From the NCBI RefSeq assembly GCF_009497655.1, contig NZ_CP023317.1:2447501-2511500 (forward strand): a stretch of 64,000 nucleotides of DNA, in the 5' to 3' direction. Under the pieces are notes generated by a model. The model was given only the letters and a program-made list of their open reading frames with translations, did not search any database and had not been told where the DNA came from. The translations under genes and the position numbers were made by a program. The DNA comes from Priestia megaterium (GTDB lineage Bacteria; Bacillota; Bacilli; Bacillales; Bacillaceae_H). Numbering within the stretch: the stretch's first letter is position 1; each line of letters starts with the position of its first letter. Shown one piece after another: positions 27,250 to 36,592 of this stretch.

Positions 27250-28038
27250 TTACGAATTTAGTTCATCTAAAATTGAATGCAGTTCACTTAAATGGGTAAT
27301 TTCATAAGTAGGAATGACTTCATTTCGCTCTTTATCGTGACGATTAATCCATACAGATTTCATTCCAACGCGAGAAGAACCCAGTATATCTGTCATTAAA
27401 TTATCTCCAACCATGATCGCTTCATCTTTCTTTAAATCCATAAGTGATAAAGCATGGTCGAAAATAGATGGATCAGGCTTACCCCGGCCAAATGCCCCTG
27501 AAATCACAATCTCATCAAAATATGGAACTAGTTCTGATGTAATATCTAATTTGGTATTTTGTAAGTCAGGTGAACCGTTTGTTAACAGCAGCAGCTTGTA
27601 CTTTCCTTTTAATTGATCAAGCACTTCAAACGTTTCTTCGTATACAAACGGTGTTTTGCGGCGCTCTAAAGGAAAACGTTCAGCTAATTCCGCTCCAAAA
27701 GCATCGTCGTGAATTCCTAGAGCACGAAGGCCTCGAGTCCAAGCTTCTTTGCGATAAGTAGGAACAATATCTTTCATTTTGCGGAATTCATCATGATCGT
27801 CTAAAAAATTTCCCCATAACCCTTCAAATGGATTAATGCCAATCATTTGCGTAAATTCATAGGTTTCATACGAAGCATATAATTCTCTTGCTTCCTTACG
27901 CACCGCTTCTTCTAGTTCTTCAGGTTTTAGATTATATTTTTCACTTGCATATGTACATGTTGCAACGAATGCTTCTTTTACGCTTTTTTGATCCCAAAGT
28001 AGCGTGTCATCTAGGTCGAAAAAAACCGCTTTAATCAT
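27250..28038 (-). CDS. ysaA: HAD-family hydrolase (YsaA-like)
   Basis: Haloacid dehalogenase-type phosphatase of 262 residues. Motif I is FFDLDDTL with catalytic D8 and D10. Motif II is LLTNGSP, motif III the lysine in [10 protein letters not shown], and motif [14 protein letters not shown] helical cap lies at about 20-100. Highly similar in layout to B. subtilis YsaA. Substrate unknown; likely a small phosphorylated metabolite. Monocistronic. Confidence 0.85.
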   Translation of the reverse strand: MIKAVFFDLDDTLLWDQKSVKEAFVATCTYASEKYNLKPEELEEAVRKEARELYASYETYEFTQMIGINPFEGLWGNFLDDHDEFRKMKDIVPTYRKEAWTRGLRALGIHDDAFGAELAERFPLERRKTPFVYEETFEVLDQLKGKYKLLLLTNGSPDLQNTKLDITSELVPYFDEIVISGAFGRGKPDPSIFDHALSLMDLKKDEAIMVGDNLMTDILGSSRVGMKSVWINRHDKERNEVIPTYEITHLSELHSILDELNS

Positions 28039-28236
28039 GGATGTGTGTACCCCCTACTGTTTTTGAAAAAGTTTAACTATTCTTACACTAGATTACAAGG
28101 ATACACACAATAAGTCTAGTGTATTTGCGATTTATTGTGTAAATTTATTTTTATAAAGGATCACCTTTACAAACAAATTTACAGAAATAAAAACAGCTGA
28201 TATAATCACAGCAGGTATATATGCAGGAGGTTTTAT

Positions 28237-28689
28237 ATGGAATCGTTAGAAGAAATATTCGGCATTCCCACCGTTCGTACAAGTAAGCGCTTAAGCAGAG
28301 TCGTTGCCGCACACTTACGTCCTTTTGGGATTACGCCAGAACAGTGGACCGTTTTAAAGCGCGTATCAGAAGCTGAATATAGTACACAGAAGCAATTAGC
28401 TGAGCGAGCAGATAAAGATCAAGCGACGCTGACTAAAATTTTAGATTTACTAGAAAAACAAAATTGGATTCAGCGTGTTAGAAATCCAGAAGATCGCCGC
28501 TCGTTTTTTATTCAAATAACAGAAGACGGCCTGCGTTTAAAAACAGAAGTGACGCCTGCTGTAGAACAGGTATTTTCCGAATTAACGTCCCAGCTAAACG
28601 AGCAGCAGGTAAAGATTTATACCGACACTTTACAAAAACTTGAACTCCGCGCCGAACAATTGCTTCAAGACGCAGAAAACCTGCGTTAA
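28237..28689 (+). CDS. MarR-family transcriptional regulator
   Basis: Winged-helix regulator of 150 residues, dimeric in this family. The recognition helix region is TQKQLAERADKDQATLTKILDLLEKQNWIQR and the wing is RNPEDRRSFFIQIT, ending in the usual long C-terminal helix. GCAGGAGG precedes the ATG. No obvious target is adjacent, so ligand and regulon are unknown. Confidence 0.88.
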   Translation: MESLEEIFGIPTVRTSKRLSRVVAAHLRPFGITPEQWTVLKRVSEAEYSTQKQLAERADKDQATLTKILDLLEKQNWIQRVRNPEDRRSFFIQITEDGLRLKTEVTPAVEQVFSELTSQLNEQQVKIYTDTLQKLELRAEQLLQDAENLR

Positions 28690-28695
28690 ATACCC

Positions 28696-28727
28696 AAAAC
28701 CCCACAGGTAACATTCTGCGGGGTTTT
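28696..28727. terminator. Bidirectional terminator, marR/unknown gene
   Basis: Stem AAAACCCCaCAG/CTGcGGGGTTTT around GTAACATT between convergent genes. Confidence 0.8.
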
Positions 28728-29160
28728 ATACGTAGTTGGCAATACATAATACTTCTTTAATTTTTGAAATCACTTGTTTGGTTTCATCTGTTAAAGAGGT
28801 GAATTTAAACGCGATGGATTCTGCATTTGGATTAATGAAGGGTTCTTTATTTGTGTCTTTGCGGTAGTCTTCAATTTGTTCTAAACAATATTTTAAAATA
28901 AACGACAAGTTTGCACGTCGAAATCTCAAACTGACGGTAGAAGGCCATCTTTTTTGAAACTGATTGCTCCCTTCATATTGAATCGCTCCGATGTAGCGTT
29001 CTCCGGATAAAAAAGATTCTTTACTTCGATATAGCTGAACGGTTTGGGCTGTTCCGCTCCAGTCAATATAAATACCTGCTGTTTCACAAACTTCGTATAT
29101 GTAATGAAAAAGCTCCGTTACTTCTCCGAAATGGTAGTGAAGCGGATGTTTAGCCGTCAT
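28726..29160 (-). CDS. Unknown protein, 144 residues
   Basis: Soluble protein without recognised family, signal peptide or membrane segment. AAAGGAGGGAG precedes the ATG, so it is very likely translated. It converges on the MarR gene and starts 142 bases after the stop of the recombinase gene on the same strand, so it could be read from the same transcript. Confidence 0.65.
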   Translation of the reverse strand: MTAKHPLHYHFGEVTELFHYIYEVCETAGIYIDWSGTAQTVQLYRSKESFLSGERYIGAIQYEGSNQFQKRWPSTVSLRFRRANLSFILKYCLEQIEDYRKDTNKEPFINPNAESIAFKFTSLTDETKQVISKIKEVLCIANYV

Positions 29161-29301
29161 AGGTAGCTCCCTCCTTTATCGACTTTCTACCATTATATTG
29201 TAGGAAAAGTAACTTATTCATTTATACAACTTATTTCATACGCATAAGCAGTAAAAATGAAAATATATATTTTTTAGTTTACATAAAAATATTATAAGTA
29301 A

Positions 29302-30384
29302 TTAGCGATAGCCCGACTTTCGAAACGCGTCGTATACCGTATCCTCTTGAAGTTTTTCAAGATAAACGTTCGTTGTAGCAATAGAAGAATGCCCTACTAC
29401 TTGTTTCACAACCGCAAGCGGAACGTCATTAGCTAAACTGTTTGTAATAAAGGTATGACGAAACCAATGAGGAGAAATAGACGCGTTTCCTTTTACTTTA
29501 TAAACAGCTGACTTAATCGTTCGATACAACGTTGTATAGGATAATCGCTTCTTTTCGCCGGTACGATAATACTCTTTAATAGAATAAAAAAGCGGTTCAG
29601 TGTCAAAAGGACTTAGTTCGGTGCTTTCATTTAACGCTTGCCGATAAGTGAAAAGCGTTTCTTTCACATCATCAAACACAGGAATAGTGCGTTCTTTTTT
29701 TCCTTTACCAATCACATCTACAACCAAATTTCCGCGGCGGTCTTCGCGGAAGCTTCCCCAATTTAAACTTAGCAGCTCACTTGAACGCATTCCACTCATA
29801 TACAAAAGCATTCCTATTAAGCGATTGCGCGCTTTGAATTCCTTTTCATGCTGGCGAATGCGCACGACGGATTCTAACGCATTTACAATCACCTGTGCTT
29901 CGCGATCGGTTAGCTCTCGGTATTCGGTACGATTTTGTTTTTCCTTATCACTGTAATGTCCTTTTGAGATAGATGGTTTTTCAATCCACGTCGTATACAG
30001 CGAAGGATAAAAATGAGTAGCGTGTCCAAACTCTAGCATTCTTCTAAAAAATTCTAGTTTTCTTGCAGCAGTGCGATTGGCATATTGATTTATCATTTCT
30101 TCATTAAATAATTTGACTTCCATAAATCCAATCGATTTTAATGTAATCTCTCGTTCGTAGAAAAAAGACAGAATCGTTTTCATGTCTTGATTGTAAGATC
30201 TGATCGTATGAGGAGAAAGTGATTTTTTAATAATACGCATTGAAAAAAAGAGCTGAATAAATTCTTCATCTGAAACGTGCTTTAAATTCAAGTTGTTATC
30301 TTCATCTAACAGCTCTGCCTCTTCCCACTGCTCTTTTAGCTGGCGAAACGAATTTTTCGCAGGCGACAATTCAAATTCTTCCAT
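29302..30384 (-). CDS. Tyrosine recombinase / phage-type integrase, 360 residues
   Basis: Site-specific recombinase with an N-terminal SAM-like core-binding domain (about 40-150) and a C-terminal catalytic domain. Catalytic residues are visible: R in MSGMRSSELL, K in IGKGKKERTIP, HxxR in HWFRHTFI, H in VVGHSSIATT and the nucleophile Y in NVYLE. The frame is open to 30471, but ATTAGGAGGGG sits just before the ATG at 30384. No phage genes, excisionase, direct repeats or att sites are visible, so it is an orphan recombinase. Confidence 0.88.
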   Translation of the reverse strand: MEEFELSPAKNSFRQLKEQWEEAELLDEDNNLNLKHVSDEEFIQLFFSMRIIKKSLSPHTIRSYNQDMKTILSFFYEREITLKSIGFMEVKLFNEEMINQYANRTAARKLEFFRRMLEFGHATHFYPSLYTTWIEKPSISKGHYSDKEKQNRTEYRELTDREAQVIVNALESVVRIRQHEKEFKARNRLIGMLLYMSGMRSSELLSLNWGSFREDRRGNLVVDVIGKGKKERTIPVFDDVKETLFTYRQALNESTELSPFDTEPLFYSIKEYYRTGEKKRLSYTTLYRTIKSAVYKVKGNASISPHWFRHTFITNSLANDVPLAVVKQVVGHSSIATTNVYLEKLQEDTVYDAFRKSGYR

Positions 30385-30752
30385 TTTACCCCTCCTAATT
30401 ATAAAAAACGAAGATATACTTTTTAAACGAACCAGAATTAAATATAACGAGTTTTTATTCATTCGCAACAAATACCATTAAAATTTTTCAAAAACCTCTC
30501 AAAACTCAATTTAGAAAGCCGTTTTTTTAAGATTTTAATAAAAACATCCATTATATGTAAAATAAATTCTATTTTCTGCTTATTACTCTACTTTATCATA
30601 TGAACGCTTGATAAGGAAGAGTTATCTTGCGTTAGTTAACTAAAGGATTCTATTTGTGTTATACAGTAGAACACTATTAGAAGTTTAAGCGGTACTGACT
30701 TTGGATAATCAGTAAATTAGATTGACGTCCTCAAAGGAGCCTCTTTACAAAT
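30385..30752. other. 368-base region without a gene
   Basis: Very AT-rich. It contains the recombinase leader and a 12-base palindrome TTAGTTAACTAA near 30634-30645. I see no open frame with a ribosome site, no riboswitch and no repeat pair. Confidence 0.4.
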
Positions 30753-30782
30753 AAAAACATCACGCTTGGCGTGATGTTTTTT
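30753..30782 (-). terminator. Terminator after lipoprotein pair
   Basis: Perfect stem AAAAACATCACGC/GCGTGATGTTTTT with loop TTG after the second lipoprotein stop codon. Confidence 0.9.
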
Positions 30783-31977
30783 AAAGTGATTCAATTTTAG
30801 TCAGGTGCAGCTGTTTGTTGCTGTAAGAAACGGTATACGTTCGGTAATACTCTTTTTCTTGACTTTGACCGTTCGTTGTAATGGAAATAACTTCTTTTGT
30901 TTGGATTGTATAGACCGTTTCATCATCATCTTCTTCTTCACTCACGGGTTCAACCTCTAATACCGAATAATCAACAAGTTCTTCTCGAATGTCTCTTTCA
31001 TACAGCATTTTCACAAGCTGCTTTTGATCATTCCACAAAACACTGTCACGCTGGATATAAGGCTGTACGTGTTCGAATTTATTTGTGTTAATGGACTTTG
31101 TTAAATCTCGCAAATAATGTTCAATAAAAATATCTGCCGTTTCTTGATCAACTTTTGGGATATTTTTTAAATTAAACTCTTTTTCTTCCTTCTCTTCTTT
31201 TTCTTTTTCATCTTCTTTAAAGTCGTCGATTCGCTGAGAGCTGTTTTTGCTGATGGCATACTTTGTATGGTTCTCTTTGAAAACCATGATTTCTTCCTTT
31301 TCCCCTTTTTCATTTGTGCGGGTTGTTTCGCCTTGGTATGAAATATCACTAGAAGGATTAATTGACTTCACGTATTCCATATATTCATCAGCCGTAATGT
31401 TGAGGTATTTTTGATGATAGGTAACTTCATCCCATTCATTTAACTTCCATTGCTTATTAACGTATTTAAAATTCATGTAAATGGTCAGTCCGCCGCTTCC
31501 TTCTTTACTAATTGGTTCAATGGCTGACACCGAAAATTGCCCGGCGTGATTGTTAATAAGTTCAAATCGAATAAGATGATTAACATCAGGGAAAAAGCTC
31601 ATATTACATTCTTTACAGTAATAGTTAGTGGAGATACTTTTTAACTTTGTTGCAATTAAAGATGATGTTGCATATGGCGTTAGCGCTTTTTTTAACGTTT
31701 CATAATCAGCAGGGTTAGATTCATTATCCCATTCATACTCTTCACCTAATTCTTTATAGGTGCTTGAAATTTTATTCATCGTCTCAACTGCAGTTTTTTC
31801 TGCTTTTTTTTCTGATACAAGATCAGGCTTGATAGATGACTTAGCTTGATTTTTTGGAATCACTTCATCTGAGGAAGGTTCGGTTGGTTTGGATAACTTA
31901 ACTGTTTCTTTTTCTTCACAGGCCGTCAAAACCATTAGCAGCAGTAGAACGAATGCAATCGTCCATTTTTTATGCAT
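30781..31977 (-). CDS. Lipoprotein with C-terminal NTF2-like domain, 398 residues
   Basis: Exported lipoprotein: MHKKWTIAFVLLLLMVLTAC with the lipobox cysteine at 20. The mature part has a middle domain with a CKEC pair near residue 120, a highly charged linker (KEDEKEKEEKEEKEF) and a C-terminal domain resembling the NTF2-like domain of TcaA/YvbJ-type proteins; that assignment is tentative. GAGGAGGACAC precedes the ATG. It lies 47 bases after the other lipoprotein gene, so the two form an operon ending in a terminator. Confidence 0.75.
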   Translation of the reverse strand: MHKKWTIAFVLLLLMVLTACEEKETVKLSKPTEPSSDEVIPKNQAKSSIKPDLVSEKKAEKTAVETMNKISSTYKELGEEYEWDNESNPADYETLKKALTPYATSSLIATKLKSISTNYYCKECNMSFFPDVNHLIRFELINNHAGQFSVSAIEPISKEGSGGLTIYMNFKYVNKQWKLNEWDEVTYHQKYLNITADEYMEYVKSINPSSDISYQGETTRTNEKGEKEEIMVFKENHTKYAISKNSSQRIDDFKEDEKEKEEKEEKEFNLKNIPKVDQETADIFIEHYLRDLTKSINTNKFEHVQPYIQRDSVLWNDQKQLVKMLYERDIREELVDYSVLEVEPVSEEEDDDETVYTIQTKEVISITTNGQSQEKEYYRTYTVSYSNKQLHLTKIESL

Positions 31978-32024
31978 AAGGTGTCCTCCTCAATGCCGAA
32001 TTTAGTCTATTCTTAAAAGGATCT

Positions 32025-32957
32025 TTAATTTTCGAACGTATCGAGTACGTAATCACCGCTTGGAATTCCCCATTTTGCCTTTTTATGTTGAACTGTTTTA
32101 GCAAGTAACGAAATGGAGTTTTCTTTAAGCGTAATGACAATGGTTCCTTTATTTCCTTGCCCATCATTTTCATATTCAATGGCGGCTTGGTTATTTTCAA
32201 AGCGAATATTTTTTTGTTCAACGGTTGACACGCGGATTTTGCTAGGTGGCTGGTACGAATTTATTTTAATCGTCGCTTCCGAGTTGGATGTAGCAAGAAA
32301 TTGAATGATAGGAGATCCGTTATCATTGCCAGTGGTCCATTTTCCATCGTAGTCGTGTAAATCTGTTGTTTGTGTAGTGGGAGTTTCAGTGTGTGTATTT
32401 GGTTTAGATGAAAAGTCGAATGGTTCTACACTCGATAGCTTTAACGTATCGTTTTGGTAAACAGCTGTATAAAGGCGGTCGCAAACTTTGCTGTAAGGAT
32501 CTTTGCCGGGCTGTTTTAATAAGCTTTCCTCGTGGGTTTGTATTTTGAACACATGGTTAGGTTCTTCATACCAATTGACAATATGAAACGTTTGCTTCTT
32601 CTGCTCGATGCCTTGTCGTGTGAAATTTTCAACAAGAAGGTTCTGTTCTTTATAAAAAGAACTGTCCGCTTTCAAAAAAGCTTTTAGATCATTAAAAGAG
32701 TTGTCATCAACTGCTTTTCCAAACGCTGAAAAGTAATCAGTCATCCAGGCTGTGATAAATTTTCCGCTCATTGCTTCTTTATTCAAATCAATTGATTGAA
32801 TGCTTTCTACCTGTGTTTTTGGTTCATTTAGTACTTTTTTTGCATCTTTTTCTACTATCATTGTATTTCCGTCTTTTATTGTCTCTTCTTGCTGACAGGC
32901 TGATAACAGAATAGATGAAACAACCGTGATAATGATTGTATTACGTTTGTTCATCAT
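32025..32957 (-). CDS. Lipoprotein, 310 residues
   Basis: Signal peptide MNKRNTIIITVVSSILLSAC with the lipobox cysteine at about 21. Mature domain with helical first half (FITAWMTDYFSAFGKAVDDNSF) and beta-rich second half (GTIVITLKENSISLLAKTV). The first half resembles the TcaA/YvbJ-type NTF2-like domain of its neighbour. First gene of the two-lipoprotein operon. Function unknown; envelope-associated by inference. Confidence 0.7.
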   Translation of the reverse strand: MMNKRNTIIITVVSSILLSACQQEETIKDGNTMIVEKDAKKVLNEPKTQVESIQSIDLNKEAMSGKFITAWMTDYFSAFGKAVDDNSFNDLKAFLKADSSFYKEQNLLVENFTRQGIEQKKQTFHIVNWYEEPNHVFKIQTHEESLLKQPGKDPYSKVCDRLYTAVYQNDTLKLSSVEPFDFSSKPNTHTETPTTQTTDLHDYDGKWTTGNDNGSPIIQFLATSNSEATIKINSYQPPSKIRVSTVEQKNIRFENNQAAIEYENDGQGNKGTIVITLKENSISLLAKTVQHKKAKWGIPSGDYVLDTFEN

Positions 32958-33057
32958 AATTGCCCCTTCTTTATCTAATATAAATGTATGTATATTCTTC
33001 CAACAAACAGACCTAGTATATCATTCTACAAAAAAACGCTCAACCCTTTAATTTCAC

Positions 33058-33095
33058 AAGAAAAACGGCTTGCCTTTACAGCAGCCGTTTTTCTT
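33058..33095 (-). terminator. Terminator after eat
   Basis: Stem AAGAAAAACGGCT/AGCCGTTTTTCTT around a 12-base loop at the end of the ethanolamine operon. Confidence 0.85.
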
Positions 33096-33096
33096 C

Positions 33097-34446
33097 TTAT
33101 TTAATAGATGCTTCTTGATATGAATTGGATGCCTCTTTTTTAAGCTGTCTTGAACCATAAAAAACATAGTAAATAATTGAAAGAAGGAAAATGCCAAGAA
33201 TCACATACATTAAAGGTAGAGAAACACCAAACAGCATTAAACTTGTTGTAAGCACACTGTATTTTATAATGCTGTATAAGCACAGAATCCCTAATACTAA
33301 AGCAACGCTTGGCACTACCGGGTAATTTACTTTAAAAGGACGAGACAAGTTAGGTTCTTTTTTGCGTAAAATAAAAAGAGAAACTAAACTGATGCAGTAC
33401 ATCATCATTGCTCCGAATACAGATAAGATAATAAGGGCATTGGCAAACGTGGCAGATCCAGCACAAATCACACCGATTGCTCCCGGAATCAACAAACCGC
33501 CGACAGGAACTCCTTTTTTATTCGTTTTAGCAAGAAATTTAGGGAAGTAACCATCTCGTGCAAGCGCATAGGTTTGTCTTGAAAATCCCATGATGATTCC
33601 ATTTAAACTAGCAATCAATCCGAATAGCCCGATAATAGCAACAACGGTTGAAATGCCGTTTCCATATACAGAAGACAGTGCCTGCGGAAGTGGATAATCG
33701 GCTAGCTTCCCGCTTCCTCCGCCAAGTCCTGCTGTTACAAATAGCGTAAACAACGTTGCGGTTGCAAGAGTAATAATCGCTCCAATAAATCCTTTAGGAA
33801 TGTTTTTCTTAGGGTTTTCCACTTCTTCCGCTGCCATTGCTCCGCCTTCTATTGCAAGATAGAACCAAACAGCGAATGGAATAGCCGCTAGTACCCCTGT
33901 TGGCCCGTTAATAAATGAATGAGCGTTGAAAATATTTGATGTTTGTACATGAGGCAAACCAGCTACATAAAAAATAGATAAACCAATTAGTGCAACAATG
34001 GTAGCTGTAAGCTCAATCACCGCTACTTCTTTTACCCCGATTAAATTTAGTAAAACAAAGAAAATAAAGGCACCTACCGTTGCATATACAGGGTTAACGG
34101 CTGGGACAAGAAAGTGCAGGTATGCTCCTGTTGATACCGCAATAGCAGGAGGAGCAAAAATAAATTCAAGCAAGCATGCAATTCCGGCGATATATCCGCC
34201 AAAAGGTCCAAGTGCTCTTCTTGCATAAGCTGAAGGTCCACCAGCTTGCGGGATAGATGTTGAAAGCTCTGCATAGCTGAACATAAACGTTGTGTAAAAC
34301 ACCGTTACAATTAAGGTTGCAATTGCAAGCCCGATAATCCCGCCTTGTTCAAACCCGTAGTTCCACCCAAAGTATTGTCCTGAAATAACCATACCAACTG
34401 AAATAGCCCATAAATGAATAGGTTTTAATTGTTTTTGTAACGCCAT
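33097..34446 (-). CDS. eat: Ethanolamine permease
   Basis: APC-superfamily permease of 449 residues with 12 membrane segments. The start KPIHLWAISVGMVISGQYFGWNYGF and the segment SYAELSTSIPQAGGPSAYARRALGPFGG are typical of ethanolamine permeases. It is the last gene of an eutA-eutB-eutC-eat operon, 21 bases after eutC, which supports ethanolamine as substrate. AAAAGGAGGAG precedes the ATG. No microcompartment genes accompany it. Confidence 0.93.
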   Translation of the reverse strand: MALQKQLKPIHLWAISVGMVISGQYFGWNYGFEQGGIIGLAIATLIVTVFYTTFMFSYAELSTSIPQAGGPSAYARRALGPFGGYIAGIACLLEFIFAPPAIAVSTGAYLHFLVPAVNPVYATVGAFIFFVLLNLIGVKEVAVIELTATIVALIGLSIFYVAGLPHVQTSNIFNAHSFINGPTGVLAAIPFAVWFYLAIEGGAMAAEEVENPKKNIPKGFIGAIITLATATLFTLFVTAGLGGGSGKLADYPLPQALSSVYGNGISTVVAIIGLFGLIASLNGIIMGFSRQTYALARDGYFPKFLAKTNKKGVPVGGLLIPGAIGVICAGSATFANALIILSVFGAMMMYCISLVSLFILRKKEPNLSRPFKVNYPVVPSVALVLGILCLYSIIKYSVLTTSLMLFGVSLPLMYVILGIFLLSIIYYVFYGSRQLKKEASNSYQEASIK

Positions 34447-34467
34447 ACGTTCTCCTCCTTTTGATGT

Positions 34468-35181
34468 TTAGACAATAAGATGTACACCGCTTGTTTGCTG
34501 CTTAATCATTTTGTCAATCATGGTACCGATATGTGCGGCTGCCTCAATAGGAGGCGTTCCTCTTTTATGAATATTAGAAATAACCATACGATCAGACTCT
34601 TTTTTGCCTTTGCTAGGTTCATAGCACATGTAAGCACTCATGGATTCAGCACTGACCAGCCCAGGTCGCTCTCCAATCAATAGCACAAGTGCTTTTGGCT
34701 TTATGATTTCACCAATTTCATCCATACATGCAACTCGCCCTCCTTTTACAAAAAACGAAGTCCCGATACGAAGTCCATATGACTCCAGTGAATCAATTAA
34801 AGCAGGATACACGTCGCTCATGTTTTCTTCAATTGCCTTAGCGCTCAGTCCATCTGATACCACTACTTGTACATCAGGCTGTGGCACGCAGTTTTTTAAA
34901 ATCTCTTTCTTAGCGCCATCTGCTAATAACCTCCCTTGATCCGGCCGTTTTAAATAATGTTCTTTTGACTCCGCGCGTGTATTCACAGAAAAAAGGTTAA
35001 ACTCAGATAGAATATCTTCTGAAACTGAGCCGTATACAGAGTCTACGGCTGCGGCATGATCTGTGCGAAAAGATAAAACGTCTTTTGTTAGCGGCCTTGT
35101 TCCCGTACGGCCAACACCTATGCGGGCAGGGGTAAATCGTTTCAGTGTTTCAAGCGGATCGCGATTTGACTTTGGTATCAT
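34468..35181 (-). CDS. eutC: Ethanolamine ammonia-lyase small subunit
   Basis: Small subunit of the adenosylcobalamin-dependent lyase that splits ethanolamine into acetaldehyde and ammonia; with EutB it binds B12. TPARIGVGRTGTRPLT at the N-terminus, VVVSDGLSAKAI and LIGERPGLVSAESMSAYMCYEP are intact. The GTG at 35190 opens the frame, but AAGGAAGG suits the ATG at 35181, giving 237 residues. Its ribosome site overlaps the eutB stop, so translation is coupled. Confidence 0.95.
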   Translation of the reverse strand: MIPKSNRDPLETLKRFTPARIGVGRTGTRPLTKDVLSFRTDHAAAVDSVYGSVSEDILSEFNLFSVNTRAESKEHYLKRPDQGRLLADGAKKEILKNCVPQPDVQVVVSDGLSAKAIEENMSDVYPALIDSLESYGLRIGTSFFVKGGRVACMDEIGEIIKPKALVLLIGERPGLVSAESMSAYMCYEPSKGKKESDRMVISNIHKRGTPPIEAAAHIGTMIDKMIKQQTSGVHLIV

Positions 35182-35195
35182 AGTAAGCACCTTCC

Positions 35196-36566
35196 TTAAA
35201 TCAAATTCATAAAAATAGTTGGGTCTCCAGCTCTTGATGTGAAGCGTCCGTTTTCCATAATACGCTGATCTTCAAGCCATTTTTGAAATAACGGAGTTGG
35301 GGTACGGCCGAGTACATTGCGCACGGTTGCGATATCATGATAACTAAGAGACTGATAGTTTAGCATGCAGTCATCAGCCATGGGCACTCCTATTACAAAG
35401 TTCACCCCAGCTGTTCCTAGAAGCATACTTAAATTATCCATATCGTTTTGATCAGCATCCATGTGATTGGTGTAACATACGTCTACTCCCATAGGCAAGC
35501 CGTGCATTTTGCCCATAAAGTGATCTTCTAACCCAGCTCGCAGGACTTGTTTGCTGTTATATAAATATTCAGGTCCAATAAATCCAACAACCGTGTTAAC
35601 TAAGAAAGGCTTGTAGTGGCGAGCTAAGCCATAGCATCTAGCTTCGAGCGTTACTTGATCAATATTATAGTGGGCTTCTGCTGACAGTTCAGAACCTTGT
35701 CCTGTTTCAAAATACCAGCGGTTCGGACCTTTTGCTGTCCCTTTTTCATGAATTAACGCTGTCGCTTCATCGAGCATAGACAGTGAAATCCCAAATGAAT
35801 CATTACCGGCTTCTGTGCCTGCTAAACTTTGGAAAATCAAGTCAGCAGCTGCTCCTTTTTCGATTGCTCTCATTTGGCTCGTCACATGTGATAATACACA
35901 GTTTTGAGTAGGAATCGACCATTCGTTGATTATATTTTTTGTTTCATTTAAAAGCGCGTAGATATTATCCGTTGTATCAATAACAGGGTTAATTCCGATA
36001 ACCGCATCTCCAATTCCATAGCTTAACGCTTCGTAGAGAGATGCTCTCATTCCTTTTAAGTTATCTGAAGGATGATTAGGCTGGGCTCTTGAAGCCAATA
36101 CGCCTTTTTGACCGATAGTCGTTTGACAAGTAGTTTGCACTTCTATCTTGGCAGCTCCTTGAATTAAATCTAAATTGGACATAATTTTAGTAGCTGCCGC
36201 AATCATTTCGCTGTTTAATCCTTTGCTAAGCGCAAGAAGGTCTTCTCCGGTATGCTCATCAGATAAGATGTATTCTCTTAACTCCCCTACTGTCCAATTT
36301 TTAATAATGTCGTAAACCGATGAATCAACCTGACTTTCGATTAATGCCGAGACGTTGTCTTCATCTGCGCTTAGCAGCGGGTAATTTCGAATATCAGCAA
36401 GTGTGATATCAGCTAGCACTTGTTTGGCTGCCATTCGTTCTTTCATTGACTCAGCGCTAACTCGTGCGAGCTGATCTCCAGAACGTTCTTCGTTTGCTTT
36501 GGCCATAATTTCTTTCAAGCTATAAAATGAAAATGTTTCTCCTAACAACCGGGTAGTTTTAAACAT
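35196..36566 (-). CDS. eutB: Ethanolamine ammonia-lyase large subunit
   Basis: Catalytic TIM-barrel subunit of 456 residues. Family segments include AKANEERSGDQLARVSAES, LPGAAKIEVQTTCQTTIG-like positions near 140, HVTSQMRAIEKGAAADLIFQSLAGTE, GQGSELSAEAHYN and GFIGPEYLYNSKQVLRAGLEDHFMGK. Normal length, no lesions. AAGGAGGAAAAG before the ATG. Middle gene of the eut operon; the reaction needs adenosylcobalamin, and no B12 genes lie nearby. Confidence 0.97.
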   Translation of the reverse strand: MFKTTRLLGETFSFYSLKEIMAKANEERSGDQLARVSAESMKERMAAKQVLADITLADIRNYPLLSADEDNVSALIESQVDSSVYDIIKNWTVGELREYILSDEHTGEDLLALSKGLNSEMIAAATKIMSNLDLIQGAAKIEVQTTCQTTIGQKGVLASRAQPNHPSDNLKGMRASLYEALSYGIGDAVIGINPVIDTTDNIYALLNETKNIINEWSIPTQNCVLSHVTSQMRAIEKGAAADLIFQSLAGTEAGNDSFGISLSMLDEATALIHEKGTAKGPNRWYFETGQGSELSAEAHYNIDQVTLEARCYGLARHYKPFLVNTVVGFIGPEYLYNSKQVLRAGLEDHFMGKMHGLPMGVDVCYTNHMDADQNDMDNLSMLLGTAGVNFVIGVPMADDCMLNYQSLSYHDIATVRNVLGRTPTPLFQKWLEDQRIMENGRFTSRAGDPTIFMNLI

Positions 36567-36592
36567 CTTTTCCTCCTTGTATGTTCAGTTGA

